Shown: piece after piece, positions 11,184 to 20,946 of the stretch | How positions within the stretch are numbered: position 1 is the stretch's first letter | Layout of the letters: each line of letters opens with the position of its first letter | Assembly: GCF_004799445.1 (NCBI RefSeq) | Contig: NZ_SSNA01000122.1 | Coordinates: 1 to 64,000 of the forward strand | From: Bradyrhizobium sp. | GTDB lineage: Bacteria; Pseudomonadota; Alphaproteobacteria; Rhizobiales; Xanthobacteraceae | Direction of reading: 5' to 3' | Length of the DNA: 64,000 nucleotides | Position numbers and translations under genes: made by a program | Notes under the pieces: generated by a model | Told to the model about the DNA's origin: nothing | Database searches by the model: none | What the model saw: only the letters and a program-made list of their open reading frames with translations

Positions 11184-11615
11184 GCGTCAGTCGGCCGGAC
11201 GGCCGCTCCCGCTACGGCCGAAAGGCTGCGGGGGAGGAAAGTCCGGGCTCCATCGACATACGGTGCCGGATAACATCCGGCGGGGGCGACCCCAGGGACA
11301 GTGCCACAGAGAACGAACCGCTTCCCCCACCCCTAACGGGAGGGGCAGCAAGGGTGAAAAGGTGCGGTAAGAGCGCACCGCGGGTCCGGCAACGGAACCG
11401 GCATGGCAAACCACACCGGGAGCAAGACCGAATAGGGGCGGCAAGGCGGGCAGTTCGCGCAAGCGATAACGCCGCAGGGCGATGTCAGGCTCGCCGTCCG
11501 GGTAGGTTGCTCGAGGCAACGTGCGAACGTTGTCCCAGAGGAATGGCCGTCACGTATCGTCCGTGCAAGCGGGCGATGCCCTACAGAACCCGGCTTACAG
11601 GCCGGCTGATGCTCT
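11184..11615 (+). ncRNA. rnpB: RNase P RNA (bacterial type A, alphaproteobacterial)
   Basis: GAGGAAAGTCCGGGCTCC, ACAGTGCCACAGAGAACGAACCG, GCAAGGGTGAAAAGGTGCGGTAAGAGCGCACCG, CCGAATAGGGGCGGC, CAGAACCCGGCTTACAGGCCGGCTGATGC; 5' GCGTCAGTCGGCCGG pairs with the 3' end. Confidence 0.96.
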
Positions 11616-11620
11616 AAAAT

Positions 11621-11658
11621 GAGGGGTTCGGCGTAACGCGCCGGACCCCTCGCCATTT
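11621..11658 (+). terminator. Rho-independent terminator of rnpB
   Basis: GAGGGGTTCGGCGTAACGCGCCGGACCCCTCGCCATTTT hairpin and T run. Confidence 0.8.
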
Positions 11659-11733
11659 TGGCGGTCTCCGGTTGCGTCGTCCCGCCGGGCCGTTTGCCTT
11701 GCGAGCGCCATATCCTGCCATTAATGCTAGACA

Positions 11734-12297
11734 ATGGACCGGGTTATCGGTCAGGAGGTCGTCTTGAGCCGCTCAGTGTCTTGCATCCGTGCCACGATGG
11801 CGCTCGCCGCGGTCGCGATCATCCTGGGCGGATGCGCGGCGGCGAACAACGCCACGTCGAGCCAGGCGGCAGGCGAGGCCGGGCAGCCCTACAAGACCGC
11901 CTATGGCATCTCAAGCGACGGACCGTCGACCGACCTTTACACTGAACTGTTCGGGCCCAGGCGACGCGACGACCAAACCGTACCCCCGACCGCCGCGACC
12001 CAGCAGGTTCAGCCGGCGCCAACGGTCGCCGCAACCCAGCCCGTTCAACCCGCTGCTGCGCCTGCCTCGTCAACCCGGCCCGGGACCGCAACCGCGTCGA
12101 CCCGCCAGGCCAAACCCGCGATCGCGTCGACGCGACAAGCTCAGCCCGCGCCGGCCCCGGTCGAAGTCGCGCAACAAGCGGCCCCGCCGCCTCCAGCCGA
12201 GCCGGACGTTCCCACGGCTTATGGCATCACGGCCAACGGGCCGACGACCGATCTGTTCACCGAGTTGTTTGGGCCCAGGCGTCGCGACGGCCAGTAA
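11734..12297 (+). CDS. Putative lipoprotein with two copies of a TAYGI..GPxTDLxTELFGPRRRD motif and a Pro/Ala/Gln-rich linker
   Basis: Lipobox-like IILGGCAAANN; repeat 1 TAYGISSDGPSTDLYTELFGPRRRDDQ, repeat 2 TAYGITANGPTTDLFTELFGPRRRDGQ. A TTG start at 11764 is possible. Confidence 0.75.
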   Translation: MDRVIGQEVVLSRSVSCIRATMALAAVAIILGGCAAANNATSSQAAGEAGQPYKTAYGISSDGPSTDLYTELFGPRRRDDQTVPPTAATQQVQPAPTVAATQPVQPAAAPASSTRPGTATASTRQAKPAIASTRQAQPAPAPVEVAQQAAPPPPAEPDVPTAYGITANGPTTDLFTELFGPRRRDGQ

Positions 12298-12340
12298 GCG
12301 TGAAAAGCTGCGCTGAGCCTTCGCCCAAGATCCGGCAACG

Positions 12341-13078
12341 ATGAGCACGCTCGCGTGGACGGTTTTGCTGCTGGGCGCGCTGGCCGGCGGTTTCGTATCC
12401 GGCCTCGCCGGCTTCGGCACCGCGCTGATGGCGCTCGGGATCTGGCTTTATGTTGTGCCGCCGTCGATCGCCGTACCCCTGGTCCTGATCTGCTCCATCG
12501 TTGCGCAAACCTCGACGCTGCCGGCGATCTGGCAGTCGATCAACTTCAGGCTGGTTTGGCCGTTTCTCGTCGGCGGCCTTGCCGGCGTGCCGTTGGGGAC
12601 CATGCTGGTCGCCTATGCCGATCCGCGTATCTTCAACTTGAGCGTCGGCGTGCTGCTGCTGGTATTTCCGACTGCGCTTTATTTCCACCGCAGGCCGATG
12701 ACGCTGAGCTTCGGCGGCCGGACGGCGGACGCAGGAATCGGATTCGCCGGCGGTATCCTTGGCGGCCTGGCCGGTCTGTCAGGTCCTATTCCAATCCTGT
12801 GGGCGAGCGTGCGGGGCTGGGGCAAGGATGAGCGGCGCGGCGTGTTCCAAACCTTCAACTGGACAATACTGAGCGCGGCGCTGTGCGTGCAGGCGGGCGG
12901 CGGATTGATCACGCGGGAAACCATGTGGCTGGGCCTGCTGGTGCTGCCGGCCACGGTGGCAGGGGCCTGGCTCGGCGCACGCACCTATCACGCGCTGAGC
13001 GACGGCAATTTCCGCGATGTGGTGCTTGGCCTGTTGTTCCTGTCCGGCGTCATGTTGGTATGGAGCACGCTGGGGTAG
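12341..13078 (+). CDS. Sulfite exporter TauE/SafE family membrane protein
   Basis: Polytopic, Gly-rich TM segments; FVSGLAGFGTALMALG and GFAGGILGGLAGLSGP repeats. Confidence 0.88.
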   Translation: MSTLAWTVLLLGALAGGFVSGLAGFGTALMALGIWLYVVPPSIAVPLVLICSIVAQTSTLPAIWQSINFRLVWPFLVGGLAGVPLGTMLVAYADPRIFNLSVGVLLLVFPTALYFHRRPMTLSFGGRTADAGIGFAGGILGGLAGLSGPIPILWASVRGWGKDERRGVFQTFNWTILSAALCVQAGGGLITRETMWLGLLVLPATVAGAWLGARTYHALSDGNFRDVVLGLLFLSGVMLVWSTLG

Positions 13079-13114
13079 CCGACACGTCGCTCGACGCGTC
13101 GGCTACCCTGTCTT
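13074..13114. terminator. Bidirectional terminator hairpin between convergent genes
   Basis: GGTAGCCGACacgtcgctcgacgcGTCGGCTACC; the TauE-family stop codon is inside the stem. Confidence 0.75.
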
Positions 13115-13116
13115 TA

Positions 13117-14919
13117 TCATTCTGCCGCCGAGATCTGCGCGAATTCCGTCACCTGCCGCTCGAACAGCCCGCGGTAGATTCCGCCGCTGCGCGCCGCCAG
13201 CGTGGCGTGGCTGCCCTGCTCGACGATCTCGCCGCGATCGAACACCAGAATCCGGTCGAGGCTCCTCACCGTCGACAGCCGATGCGCGATCACGATCGAG
13301 GTGCGTCCCTTCATCAGCCGCTCCATCGCCTGTTGAATCAGAGCTTCCGATTCGGAATCGAGGCTCGACGTCGCCTCATCGAGAATCAGCACCGGCGCAT
13401 CCGCAAGAAACGCCCGCGCCAGCGCCACGCGCTGCCGCTCGCCGCCCGAGAGCTTCACGCCGCGCTCGCCGACCAGCGTGCCGTAGCCTTTCGGCAGCCC
13501 GAGGATGAAGTCGTGTGCATTTGCCAGCCGCGCCGCCTGCTCGATCGCCGCCATGCTGGCCCCCGGCCGCGCATAAGCGATGTTCTCGGCGAGCGAGCGG
13601 TGAAACAGGATCGGATCCTGCTGCACGATCGCGATCTGGCTGCGCAGCGATTGCTGAGCCGCCTTGGCAATGTCCTGTCCGTCGATCAGGATTCGTCCGC
13701 CGGAGACATCGTAAAGCCGCTGCACCAGTTTGACGAAGGTGGTCTTGCCCGAGCCGGAGCGGCCGACCAAGCCAATGCGCTCGCCGGCGCGGATATCAAC
13801 CGACAGGCCGTCATAGAGCGGCCTGCGGTGACCGCCATAGTGAAACGTCACGTCCTCGAACACGATGCGTCCGCCCTGGATATCGATTGGCCTGGCAGCG
13901 GCGGCGTCGGCAATGCCGATCGGCTCGTCGTGGATCAGGACGAGCTCCTCCATGTCGTTGACCGAGCGCTGCAGATTGTTGAAGTGCATGCCGACGTCCC
14001 GCAGATAGGCGTGGATGATGTAGTAGCTGGTCAGCACATAGGTGACGTCGCCGGGCGAGGCGCGGCCGGCAAGCCACAACAACAACGCGCCGCCGATCAC
14101 GGAGGCGCGCAGGCACAACAGCACCGAGAGCTGCGCGGCGTTGGTGTAATTGTAGCGATGCCAGGTCCTGTTCACCCGCGACCGCCAGCGGTCGATGACG
14201 CGCATCAGCCTTGCGTCTTCGCGCGCCTCGGCGCCGAACGACTTCACCACCGCGTTGCAGGTCAGGGCGTCCGCCAGCGTGCCGCCGACTTTGGTGTCCC
14301 AGGCATTCGAGACACGCGCCGCCGGCGCGATATAGCGCGTCGAGAACGCAACCGTCATCGAGACATAGACCAGCGACACCAGTGCCACCAGCAGGCCGAG
14401 CGAGGCCCAGTGCAGCCCGAGCAGGATCATCGAACCCAACAGCACCATCAGCGACGGCATCAGCGCCATCAGGATGGTGTCGTTGTAGAGATCAAGAGCC
14501 CACATGCCGCGGGTGATCTTGCGCACTGTCGAGCCGGCGAAGCTGTTGGCGTGCCAGTCGGTCGAGAAGCGCTGCAGCCTCATGAAGGCCTCGCGCGCGA
14601 CGTCCGACATGATCCGGAGCGTGAACGGTACGAGCGCCTGCAACCCGATCATGCGCAGCGCGATCGACGACAGGCCGAGCGCGACGATCGCGCCGAATGC
14701 CATCAGCGCAGCATGGCGCGCGGCCGGGTTCTCAGCGCCTGACGTCAGCGCGTCGACCAGCTGGCCGGAGAAGATCGGCATGAACAGGTCGGCGACGGTC
14801 GCCCCCAGCAAGCCGAAGGCGACGATTGCCGCGCCGACCGGCTGGTCGAGCCAGTGCCGGAACACGAACGGGATTACCACACGGATGGCGGCCGGTCGCT
14901 TGTTGACATCAACGGTCAT
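13117..14919 (-). CDS. ABC transporter, fused permease/ATP-binding exporter
   Basis: GLVGRSGSGKTTFVKL Walker A, LSGGERQRVALARA signature, VLILDEATSSLD Walker B. Confidence 0.95.
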   Translation of the reverse strand: MTVDVNKRPAAIRVVIPFVFRHWLDQPVGAAIVAFGLLGATVADLFMPIFSGQLVDALTSGAENPAARHAALMAFGAIVALGLSSIALRMIGLQALVPFTLRIMSDVAREAFMRLQRFSTDWHANSFAGSTVRKITRGMWALDLYNDTILMALMPSLMVLLGSMILLGLHWASLGLLVALVSLVYVSMTVAFSTRYIAPAARVSNAWDTKVGGTLADALTCNAVVKSFGAEAREDARLMRVIDRWRSRVNRTWHRYNYTNAAQLSVLLCLRASVIGGALLLWLAGRASPGDVTYVLTSYYIIHAYLRDVGMHFNNLQRSVNDMEELVLIHDEPIGIADAAAARPIDIQGGRIVFEDVTFHYGGHRRPLYDGLSVDIRAGERIGLVGRSGSGKTTFVKLVQRLYDVSGGRILIDGQDIAKAAQQSLRSQIAIVQQDPILFHRSLAENIAYARPGASMAAIEQAARLANAHDFILGLPKGYGTLVGERGVKLSGGERQRVALARAFLADAPVLILDEATSSLDSESEALIQQAMERLMKGRTSIVIAHRLSTVRSLDRILVFDRGEIVEQGSHATLAARSGGIYRGLFERQVTEFAQISAAE

Positions 14920-15233
14920 GGTGTCATCCGGCTGCGCCCGCGCGCTCCGGCTCCGTTTGATTTGACGCGCGACGGCACCGGGCCGAACGCAGGCGTCGTT
15001 GAAAATACCAAAGACTTACCGGGAAGCTTGGGAATCGGGCGTCAGACCCGATCGATGCTGTCGGAAAACGCCCTCAAGGGGCGAAACAGGCGCCCAGCAT
15101 GGGCTTCGGACGCAAGGACGCGATCTGCGAATTAGTCATGATCATGCAAATCCCTCCCCGGTTCGAGCGACGACGCGCCGCTTATAAATCCATCACGGGC
15201 ATTTGGCAATATGTGCGCGCCCGTGAAGCGCGG

Positions 15234-16736
15234 TCAGAACTGGAAGTACAGAAATTCCAGCCGCTGCCACATGCCGAACAGCGAGATCGCCAGCGCCAGC
15301 GCCGACACCAATGCCCACGCTGCGTTCGGCCGCCATCGCAGCCAGCTCGCTTGCTCCGGCGCGCGGCGGTATTCGCGATATCCGAAGAGCTGCGGAACAT
15401 TGGGCAGCGCAAGCGCAAGCGCGAGCGCCACCGTCACCGCGCCGCCGCCGATCAGGAGCAGCCGCTCCTCGCCGACCAGAAGCGGCAAGTCCATCAGCCG
15501 CAGGATGCCGGGGGAAGTATAGGCCGAACTGCCGGCCTCGAATCCGAACAGGCCACCCAGCATCTGCCATGCCCCTACCGCGGTCCTGGCGCGGAAAAAC
15601 ACCCAGGCGATGACGACGGCGAAAAACGTCAGCGTCCAGGAGAACGCCTTTGCGATTCCTCCCGTGGCCGAGACAGCCGCGCCGGCGCCGCGCCACGCCT
15701 GCCAGAGATGATTGGCGCAGAGATAGAGGCCGTGCAGGCCGCCCCAGATCAGGAAATTAAGGCCCGCGCCGTGCCACAGCCCGCCCAGCAGCATCGTCAG
15801 CATGAGATTGAGATAGCGGCGCTGCTCGCCGAGCCGGTTGCCGCCGAGTGGAATGTAGAGATAGTCGCGCAGGAAGCGCGACAGCGTGATGTGCCAGCGC
15901 CGCCAGAATTCGATGATTGACGTTGCCTGGTACGGCGAGCGGAAATTCACCGGCAGCCGGATGCCGAACAACAGCGCGAGCCCGACCGCCATGTCGGAAT
16001 AGCCGGAGAAATCGAAATAGATTTGCAAGGTATAGGCCAGCGTCGCAAGCCACGCCCACGGCGCGGTGACGCCGCCGCCGGCGTCCAGATGCGCGAATAC
16101 CGGCGACACGAACTGCGCCAGATTGTCGGCGATGACGACCTTCTTGAACAGGCCGGCGGCGAAGATCGCCAATCCCCGCGCCGCCAGCACCGCCGAGCGG
16201 GAGGTGCGGCCGCGCTTGAACTGCGGAATCATCTCGGCGTGGTGCACCAGCGGGCCCGCGATCAGATGCGGGAAGAACGACACGAACAATGTATAGCTGA
16301 CGATGTCGCGCTCGACCCTGGCGCCGCGCATCACATCGACCAGATAGGCGATCTGCTGGAAGGTGAAGAACGAGATGCCAAGCGGCAAAACGATATTGAA
16401 GAACGGCAGCGGCGCGCCGGTCAGGGTATTGATGCTGTCGAAGATGAAGTTGGTATATTTGAAACAGCAGAGCAGCGCGAGATTGAGCGCGACGCCGAGC
16501 ATGCCGACGGCGCGGCGCCGAAGCGGATCCTCCATCCGCAGGCCGAGCGAAAAATTCACCGCGACCGAAGCGATCAGCAGCAACAGATAGACCGGCCGCC
16601 AGGCACCGTAGAAAAACAACGAGGCTGCGGCCAGCACCAGGATGCCGGCGCGCGGGGAATGCCGCCGCGCCGCAGCGAAGGCCAAGGCGACCGCGGGGAG
16701 GAACTGAAACAGAAACGTGTAGGAGGAAAACAGCAT
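15234..16736 (-). CDS. MBOAT family O-acyltransferase (AlgI-like)
   Basis: PLGISFFTFQQIAYLVDV, NFRSPYQATSIIEFWRRWHITLSRFLRDYLYIPLGGNR, GGLWHGAGLNFLIWGGLHG. Confidence 0.95.
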   Translation of the reverse strand: MLFSSYTFLFQFLPAVALAFAAARRHSPRAGILVLAAASLFFYGAWRPVYLLLLIASVAVNFSLGLRMEDPLRRRAVGMLGVALNLALLCCFKYTNFIFDSINTLTGAPLPFFNIVLPLGISFFTFQQIAYLVDVMRGARVERDIVSYTLFVSFFPHLIAGPLVHHAEMIPQFKRGRTSRSAVLAARGLAIFAAGLFKKVVIADNLAQFVSPVFAHLDAGGGVTAPWAWLATLAYTLQIYFDFSGYSDMAVGLALLFGIRLPVNFRSPYQATSIIEFWRRWHITLSRFLRDYLYIPLGGNRLGEQRRYLNLMLTMLLGGLWHGAGLNFLIWGGLHGLYLCANHLWQAWRGAGAAVSATGGIAKAFSWTLTFFAVVIAWVFFRARTAVGAWQMLGGLFGFEAGSSAYTSPGILRLMDLPLLVGEERLLLIGGGAVTVALALALALPNVPQLFGYREYRRAPEQASWLRWRPNAAWALVSALALAISLFGMWQRLEFLYFQF

Positions 16737-16745
16737 CGGACGCGG

Positions 16746-17747
16746 CTAACGCTTCAGCCGCGGCACGAGATAGCGCGTATAGATCGGCACGCCGGAGGCA
16801 TTGACATGCATTTCGTCGGCGTAATTGCCCTGTTCCAGCCCGGGCACCGACGCCATGTTGAGGACGTCGAAACCGCAGCGGCGGCCGGCGTCGGTGACGA
16901 GCGCCGCATATTGATCGTCCTTGTCGCGCCATTCGCTATCCCGCGCGCGGTCGTAGCGTGGCGCCCAGGGCGGCACCACGACGGTCACTTTCCGGGCCAG
17001 CGCCACCATCCCGCACAACGCGCCGATCTCGAAGCGCGCCTTCGGCCCCGACAGATCCCAGTTGGCGTAATGCGCGTGCGATCCGATATCGGCCGGCCAG
17101 CGGTCGTCGGGCTGGGTGCGGTCGATGATCTTGAGCCCGAACGCCGCCGGCCGCGGCCCGACATCGGCGAGGTGCTGATCGACCGCCAGCCGCGCCGCGA
17201 AGGCTTCGCGAATGATGCGGATCAGGGTGCCGACCCGTAACGGCAGGAACGAAGCCATCTGTTCGATGACGCCGAGCCGTGCGGCGACGTCCTGCGGATA
17301 GACCGCGGCCGACCGCACCCCTTCATTGAACAGAAACGGCGCGACGCTGACGACGACGTGGGCCTTGACGAAGCGATCCGGCTCGCGGCGCATCGCGGCC
17401 AGCAGCGCCAGCGGCTCGCCGGCATCGTAGGCGATGTTGACCACGGCGCCCTGCGGCTTGCCGATCAGCTGCGCGGCCAGGGAAGGATCGACCTGATAAA
17501 GCGTGCGGCTCTCGCCGGCGAAAATCAATTCGGGGCGCGAGGAAAGCAGCGGCAGCTTGACCGCCAGAAGAACCGGCACGTCGTCATGCACGCGATCGGC
17601 GATGGCCAGCAATCCGGCCAATGCCGCAAGCCACGCCACAGCCGTCAGCGCCAGCAAGCCGGCGACCCATCGCGCGGACGCCGCCTGCACACGCCGGAAC
17701 GATCCTTTTTCGGAGAGGGACAGGCCGCGCATCATGCCGCCGTTCAA
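16746..17747 (-). CDS. SGNH-hydrolase-like protein paired with MBOAT acyltransferase
   Basis: N-terminal TM, FAGESRTLYQVD block and C-terminal ADEMHVNASGVPIYTRYL (DxxH-like); 9 nt from the MBOAT gene. Confidence 0.7.
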   Translation of the reverse strand: MNGGMMRGLSLSEKGSFRRVQAASARWVAGLLALTAVAWLAALAGLLAIADRVHDDVPVLLAVKLPLLSSRPELIFAGESRTLYQVDPSLAAQLIGKPQGAVVNIAYDAGEPLALLAAMRREPDRFVKAHVVVSVAPFLFNEGVRSAAVYPQDVAARLGVIEQMASFLPLRVGTLIRIIREAFAARLAVDQHLADVGPRPAAFGLKIIDRTQPDDRWPADIGSHAHYANWDLSGPKARFEIGALCGMVALARKVTVVVPPWAPRYDRARDSEWRDKDDQYAALVTDAGRRCGFDVLNMASVPGLEQGNYADEMHVNASGVPIYTRYLVPRLKR

Positions 17748-17811
17748 GCATGAACGGCCGCGACAGACAATATCAGCGAGGACGTTGCGGCGTGAGGCTC
17801 GGCAAGGCCGC

Positions 17812-19398
17812 TCAATGCGCCGGTTCGGTCGAGGCCGAAACCGGCTTTTTCAGCAGGATGACCATGAGGCTGAGACCGAGATAGAACAGCGTCAGCATGA
17901 AGAAGGCGTCGCCATATCCCATCACCACCGCCTGGCGGTGAACGATCTGGGACAATTGCTTCATCGCCATCAGCGCGGCGTCGCCCATGCCCTGCAGGCG
18001 CTGGGTGAACTGGTTGAGCGTTTCGACCGCGCTGGAGTTGCCCCAGGTCACCCGGTCCTGCAGGCGCGAGATATGCAGGTCGGTACGGTCGTTCAGCACC
18101 TGGTTGATCAGCGCCAGCCCGACCGCGCCGCCGAGATTGCGCGTCAGGTTGAACAGGCCCGAGGCGTTCTTGACCCGGTCCGGCTGCAAGGTGCCGAGCG
18201 CGATGGTATTGGTCGGCACCATCGCGAGCATCATGCCGATGCCGCGCAGCACCTGCGGCAGCAGCAGTTCGTAGAAATCGTATTCCCGGGTGATCCACGT
18301 CATCTGGTAGGAGCCGAGCGCGAAGATCACGAGGCCGGCGGCGATGATCAGCCGCATATCGACCTTGAGCATCAGGCGCCCCACCACCGGCGCCATCAGG
18401 AACATGGTGGCGCCGGAAACGAACATGGTCTCGCCGATCATCAACGCGCTGTAGCCGCGCACTTCGGCGAGATAGCGCGGATACATGTAGGTCAGCCCGT
18501 ACAGGCCGATGCCGACGCAGAACGAGATCAGGCAGCCAATGCCGAAATTGCGGTCGGTGAAGGCCCGGACATCGACGATCGGCTCTTCCGCCGTCAGCAC
18601 GCGCCAGAAGAAGGCGATCGCGGAGATTCCGCAAATCCAGGCACAGATCGCGACCGAGGTGTCCTGCAGCCACTCATATTGCGGCCCTTCCTCAAGCACG
18701 TATTCCAGCGCGCCGAGAAACCCCGCCATCGCGATCAAGCCGAACCAGTCGAAGCGATCGAGCAATCCCAAATTCGGCTGGTCGAAATCGACCAGCGCCA
18801 GCACGCCCACGGTGATGCCGATGCCGGGGACGACATTGATGAAGAACAGCCAGTGCCATGACATCAGGTCGGTGATGATTCCGCCCACCGTCGGACCGAT
18901 GGTCGGCGCCAGCGTCGCGACCAGGCCGATGATCGGGCCGACGATATAGAATTTCGAGCGTGGAAACACCGTATAGGCGGAGGCGAACACGGTCGGGATC
19001 ATGCCCGCGCCCAGAAACCCCTGGATCGCGCGCCACAGGATCATCTGCTCGATCGAGGAGGCGAAACCGCACAGGAAACTCGCCACCGTGAAGCCGGCCG
19101 CGGAAATCGCAAACAGGATCCTCGTGCCAAGCGCGCGCGACAGAAATCCGGACAGCGGAATCGCGATCACTTCGGCGATCAGATACGACGTCTGGACCCA
19201 CGACACCTCGCTGGAACTGGCCGACAGGCCGGCCTGAATATCGGTGAGCGAAGCCGAGACGACCTGGATGTCCAGGATCGACATGAACATCCCGAACACC
19301 ATGATGAGAAACGCAATCAGCCGCCGCGGCGCGATGCGGTCGGACGGCGCAGCCGTGGCGCTCATCATTCCGGGGGAAGCGGTGGTGGCATCGGCCAT
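17812..19398 (-). CDS. DHA2 family MFS multidrug transporter (EmrB/QacA-like)
   Basis: 14-TM pattern; MSILDIQVVSASLTDIQAGLSAS..SWVQTSYLIAEVIAIPLSGFLSRALG...WRAIQGFLGAGMIPT. Confidence 0.95.
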   Translation of the reverse strand: MADATTASPGMMSATAAPSDRIAPRRLIAFLIMVFGMFMSILDIQVVSASLTDIQAGLSASSSEVSWVQTSYLIAEVIAIPLSGFLSRALGTRILFAISAAGFTVASFLCGFASSIEQMILWRAIQGFLGAGMIPTVFASAYTVFPRSKFYIVGPIIGLVATLAPTIGPTVGGIITDLMSWHWLFFINVVPGIGITVGVLALVDFDQPNLGLLDRFDWFGLIAMAGFLGALEYVLEEGPQYEWLQDTSVAICAWICGISAIAFFWRVLTAEEPIVDVRAFTDRNFGIGCLISFCVGIGLYGLTYMYPRYLAEVRGYSALMIGETMFVSGATMFLMAPVVGRLMLKVDMRLIIAAGLVIFALGSYQMTWITREYDFYELLLPQVLRGIGMMLAMVPTNTIALGTLQPDRVKNASGLFNLTRNLGGAVGLALINQVLNDRTDLHISRLQDRVTWGNSSAVETLNQFTQRLQGMGDAALMAMKQLSQIVHRQAVVMGYGDAFFMLTLFYLGLSLMVILLKKPVSASTEPAH

Positions 19399-19453
19399 GA
19401 TGTGCTCGGCTCAGGGTAGTTTCGAACCAGGCGCGCCGCCCGATGCATGGGGC

Positions 19454-20773
19454 TTATTGCGGATGAATCAGCGTCGGCGCGTCGAGATCGGCATCGCTTT
19501 CGGCGCCGGTGGCGCCCTCGCTGGTATCGACGGAGGCATAGACCGACATCCCGGCCCGCAGCAGGTTTTGCTTCGCGACATCCTTTGGCACGCGAATCCG
19601 GACTGGAAGCCGCTGAACGATCTTGGTGAAGTTGCCGGTGGCGTTGTCGGGCGGCAGCAGCGTGAACACCGAGCCGGCGGCGGGCGAGATACTCTCGACG
19701 ACGCCTGAGAACTTGCGATGGCCGTAGGCATCGACCGAGATCGTCACCGGCTGGCCCGGACGGATGCGGTTGAGCTGGGTTTCCTTGAAATTGGCGTCAA
19801 TAAAGACGTCGTTGAGCGGCACCACATTGCCGAGCCGTTGTCCGACGACGATGAAATCGCCGGTGTTGACCAGGCGGTTGGAGAAGGTGCCGTCGACCGG
19901 CGCGCGCACCGAGGTGAAGTCGAGGTCGCGTTCAGCCTTGGCGAGGGTCGTCTGCAATTCCGCAAACTGGGCGCGGGCCTCGGCCTGCTGCGCCCTGGTC
20001 ACCTCGACATTGTCGCGCGCCGCGTCATAGGCCGCCTGCGCGGCCTTCACGCCGGCCAGGCCCTGGTCGCGTCCGGCCTCGGACTGTTCGAAGGTCGCGT
20101 GCGTGGCAAAACCCTTGGTGCTCAGCGTCTGCTGCCGGTCGTAGTCGAGGTTCGCCCGCTTCAGGCCGGCTTCCGCGGATGCCAGTTGGGCCTTGGACTG
20201 CTCGACCGCGCTTTCCTGCGCGCTGATCTGCCGGCCGATCCGGTCGATGGTGGCCTGCTGGGTGTCGATCCGGGTGCGCGCGGCGTCCACCGCGATACGA
20301 TAGTCGCCGTCGTCGATCTTGAAGATCACCTCACCGGTGCGGACCAGCGCGTTATCGCCGGGGAAGATAGCGGCGATATGTCCGGACACGCGCGCGCCGA
20401 GCGTGGTGCTGTTGGCGCGCACATAGGCGTCGTCGGTTGCGACATGAAAACGTCCGACCAGAACATAGTGGACGCCATAGGCGGCGGTGGCGAGCGCGAG
20501 CAGCAGGCCTGCGCCGATCAGAGCGAATTTGCGCTTGCCCGGCTTCGGCGCGGCCGACACGGCGGCAGCTTCGGGCGCCGCCGGCCTGGCGATGGCCGGC
20601 CGCTCCGGCACATCCGCGGGGCGGCGAGCGACGGATTCGTCCGAGAGTTGCGCGCGAATCGAGTCGGCGAGCGCGACCGACGCATCGCGCGCGGCATCAC
20701 TCTCAGCCGCATTCGGCTCGGTGCGCAGGACACGCGCGGCCTGGTCTCTCGCAGCGGCCATAAAGGCCTCCCC
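19454..20773 (-). CDS. HlyD/EmrA-type membrane fusion protein
   Basis: TM anchor, GRFHVATDDAYVRANSTTLGARVSGHIAAIFPGDNALVRTGEVIFKIDD, coiled coil, DFTSVRAPVDGTFSNRLVNTGDFI. The ORF runs to 20809; exact start uncertain. Confidence 0.93.
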   Translation of the reverse strand, partial: GEAFMAAARDQAARVLRTEPNAAESDAARDASVALADSIRAQLSDESVARRPADVPERPAIARPAAPEAAAVSAAPKPGKRKFALIGAGLLLALATAAYGVHYVLVGRFHVATDDAYVRANSTTLGARVSGHIAAIFPGDNALVRTGEVIFKIDDGDYRIAVDAARTRIDTQQATIDRIGRQISAQESAVEQSKAQLASAEAGLKRANLDYDRQQTLSTKGFATHATFEQSEAGRDQGLAGVKAAQAAYDAARDNVEVTRAQQAEARAQFAELQTTLAKAERDLDFTSVRAPVDGTFSNRLVNTGDFIVVGQRLGNVVPLNDVFIDANFKETQLNRIRPGQPVTISVDAYGHRKFSGVVESISPAAGSVFTLLPPDNATGNFTKIVQRLPVRIRVPKDVAKQNLLRAGMSVYASVDTSEGATGAESDADLDAPTLIHPQ

Positions 20774-20841
20774 ATTACAATGTCGTGGTGCGGACAAGGG
20801 CCGGAACATGGCGCCTGCCAGCTATAAAATTGAAATTAACA

Positions 20842-20862
20842 TTGACCGAACGGTTCGGTCAA
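20842..20862. promoter_or_regulatory. Perfect 21-bp palindromic operator, probable TetR-family site
   Basis: TTGACCGAAC-G-GTTCGGTCAA in the divergent efflux/tetR intergenic region. Confidence 0.8.
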
Positions 20863-20946
20863 GATATATTCTATGCCGGGACTATAGAGCGAAAGGTCCT
20901 ATCCAGGCGTTTCCGAAGCCGCGATTTTTCCAGAGAAGCTAAACCA

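Noticed and set aside
11187-11734. ORFs across 11187-11734
   Set aside because: They overlap the RNase P RNA; non-coding.
12883-14742. 619-aa plus-strand ORF
   Set aside because: Antisense to the ABC exporter, which has all Walker/signature motifs.
15099-15920. 273-aa plus-strand ORF
   Set aside because: Most of it is antisense to the MBOAT gene; the non-overlapping first ~45 codons have no supporting evidence.
16023-18861. Plus-strand ORFs 16023-17240 and 17503-18861
   Set aside because: Shadow frames of the MBOAT, SGNH-like and MFS genes.
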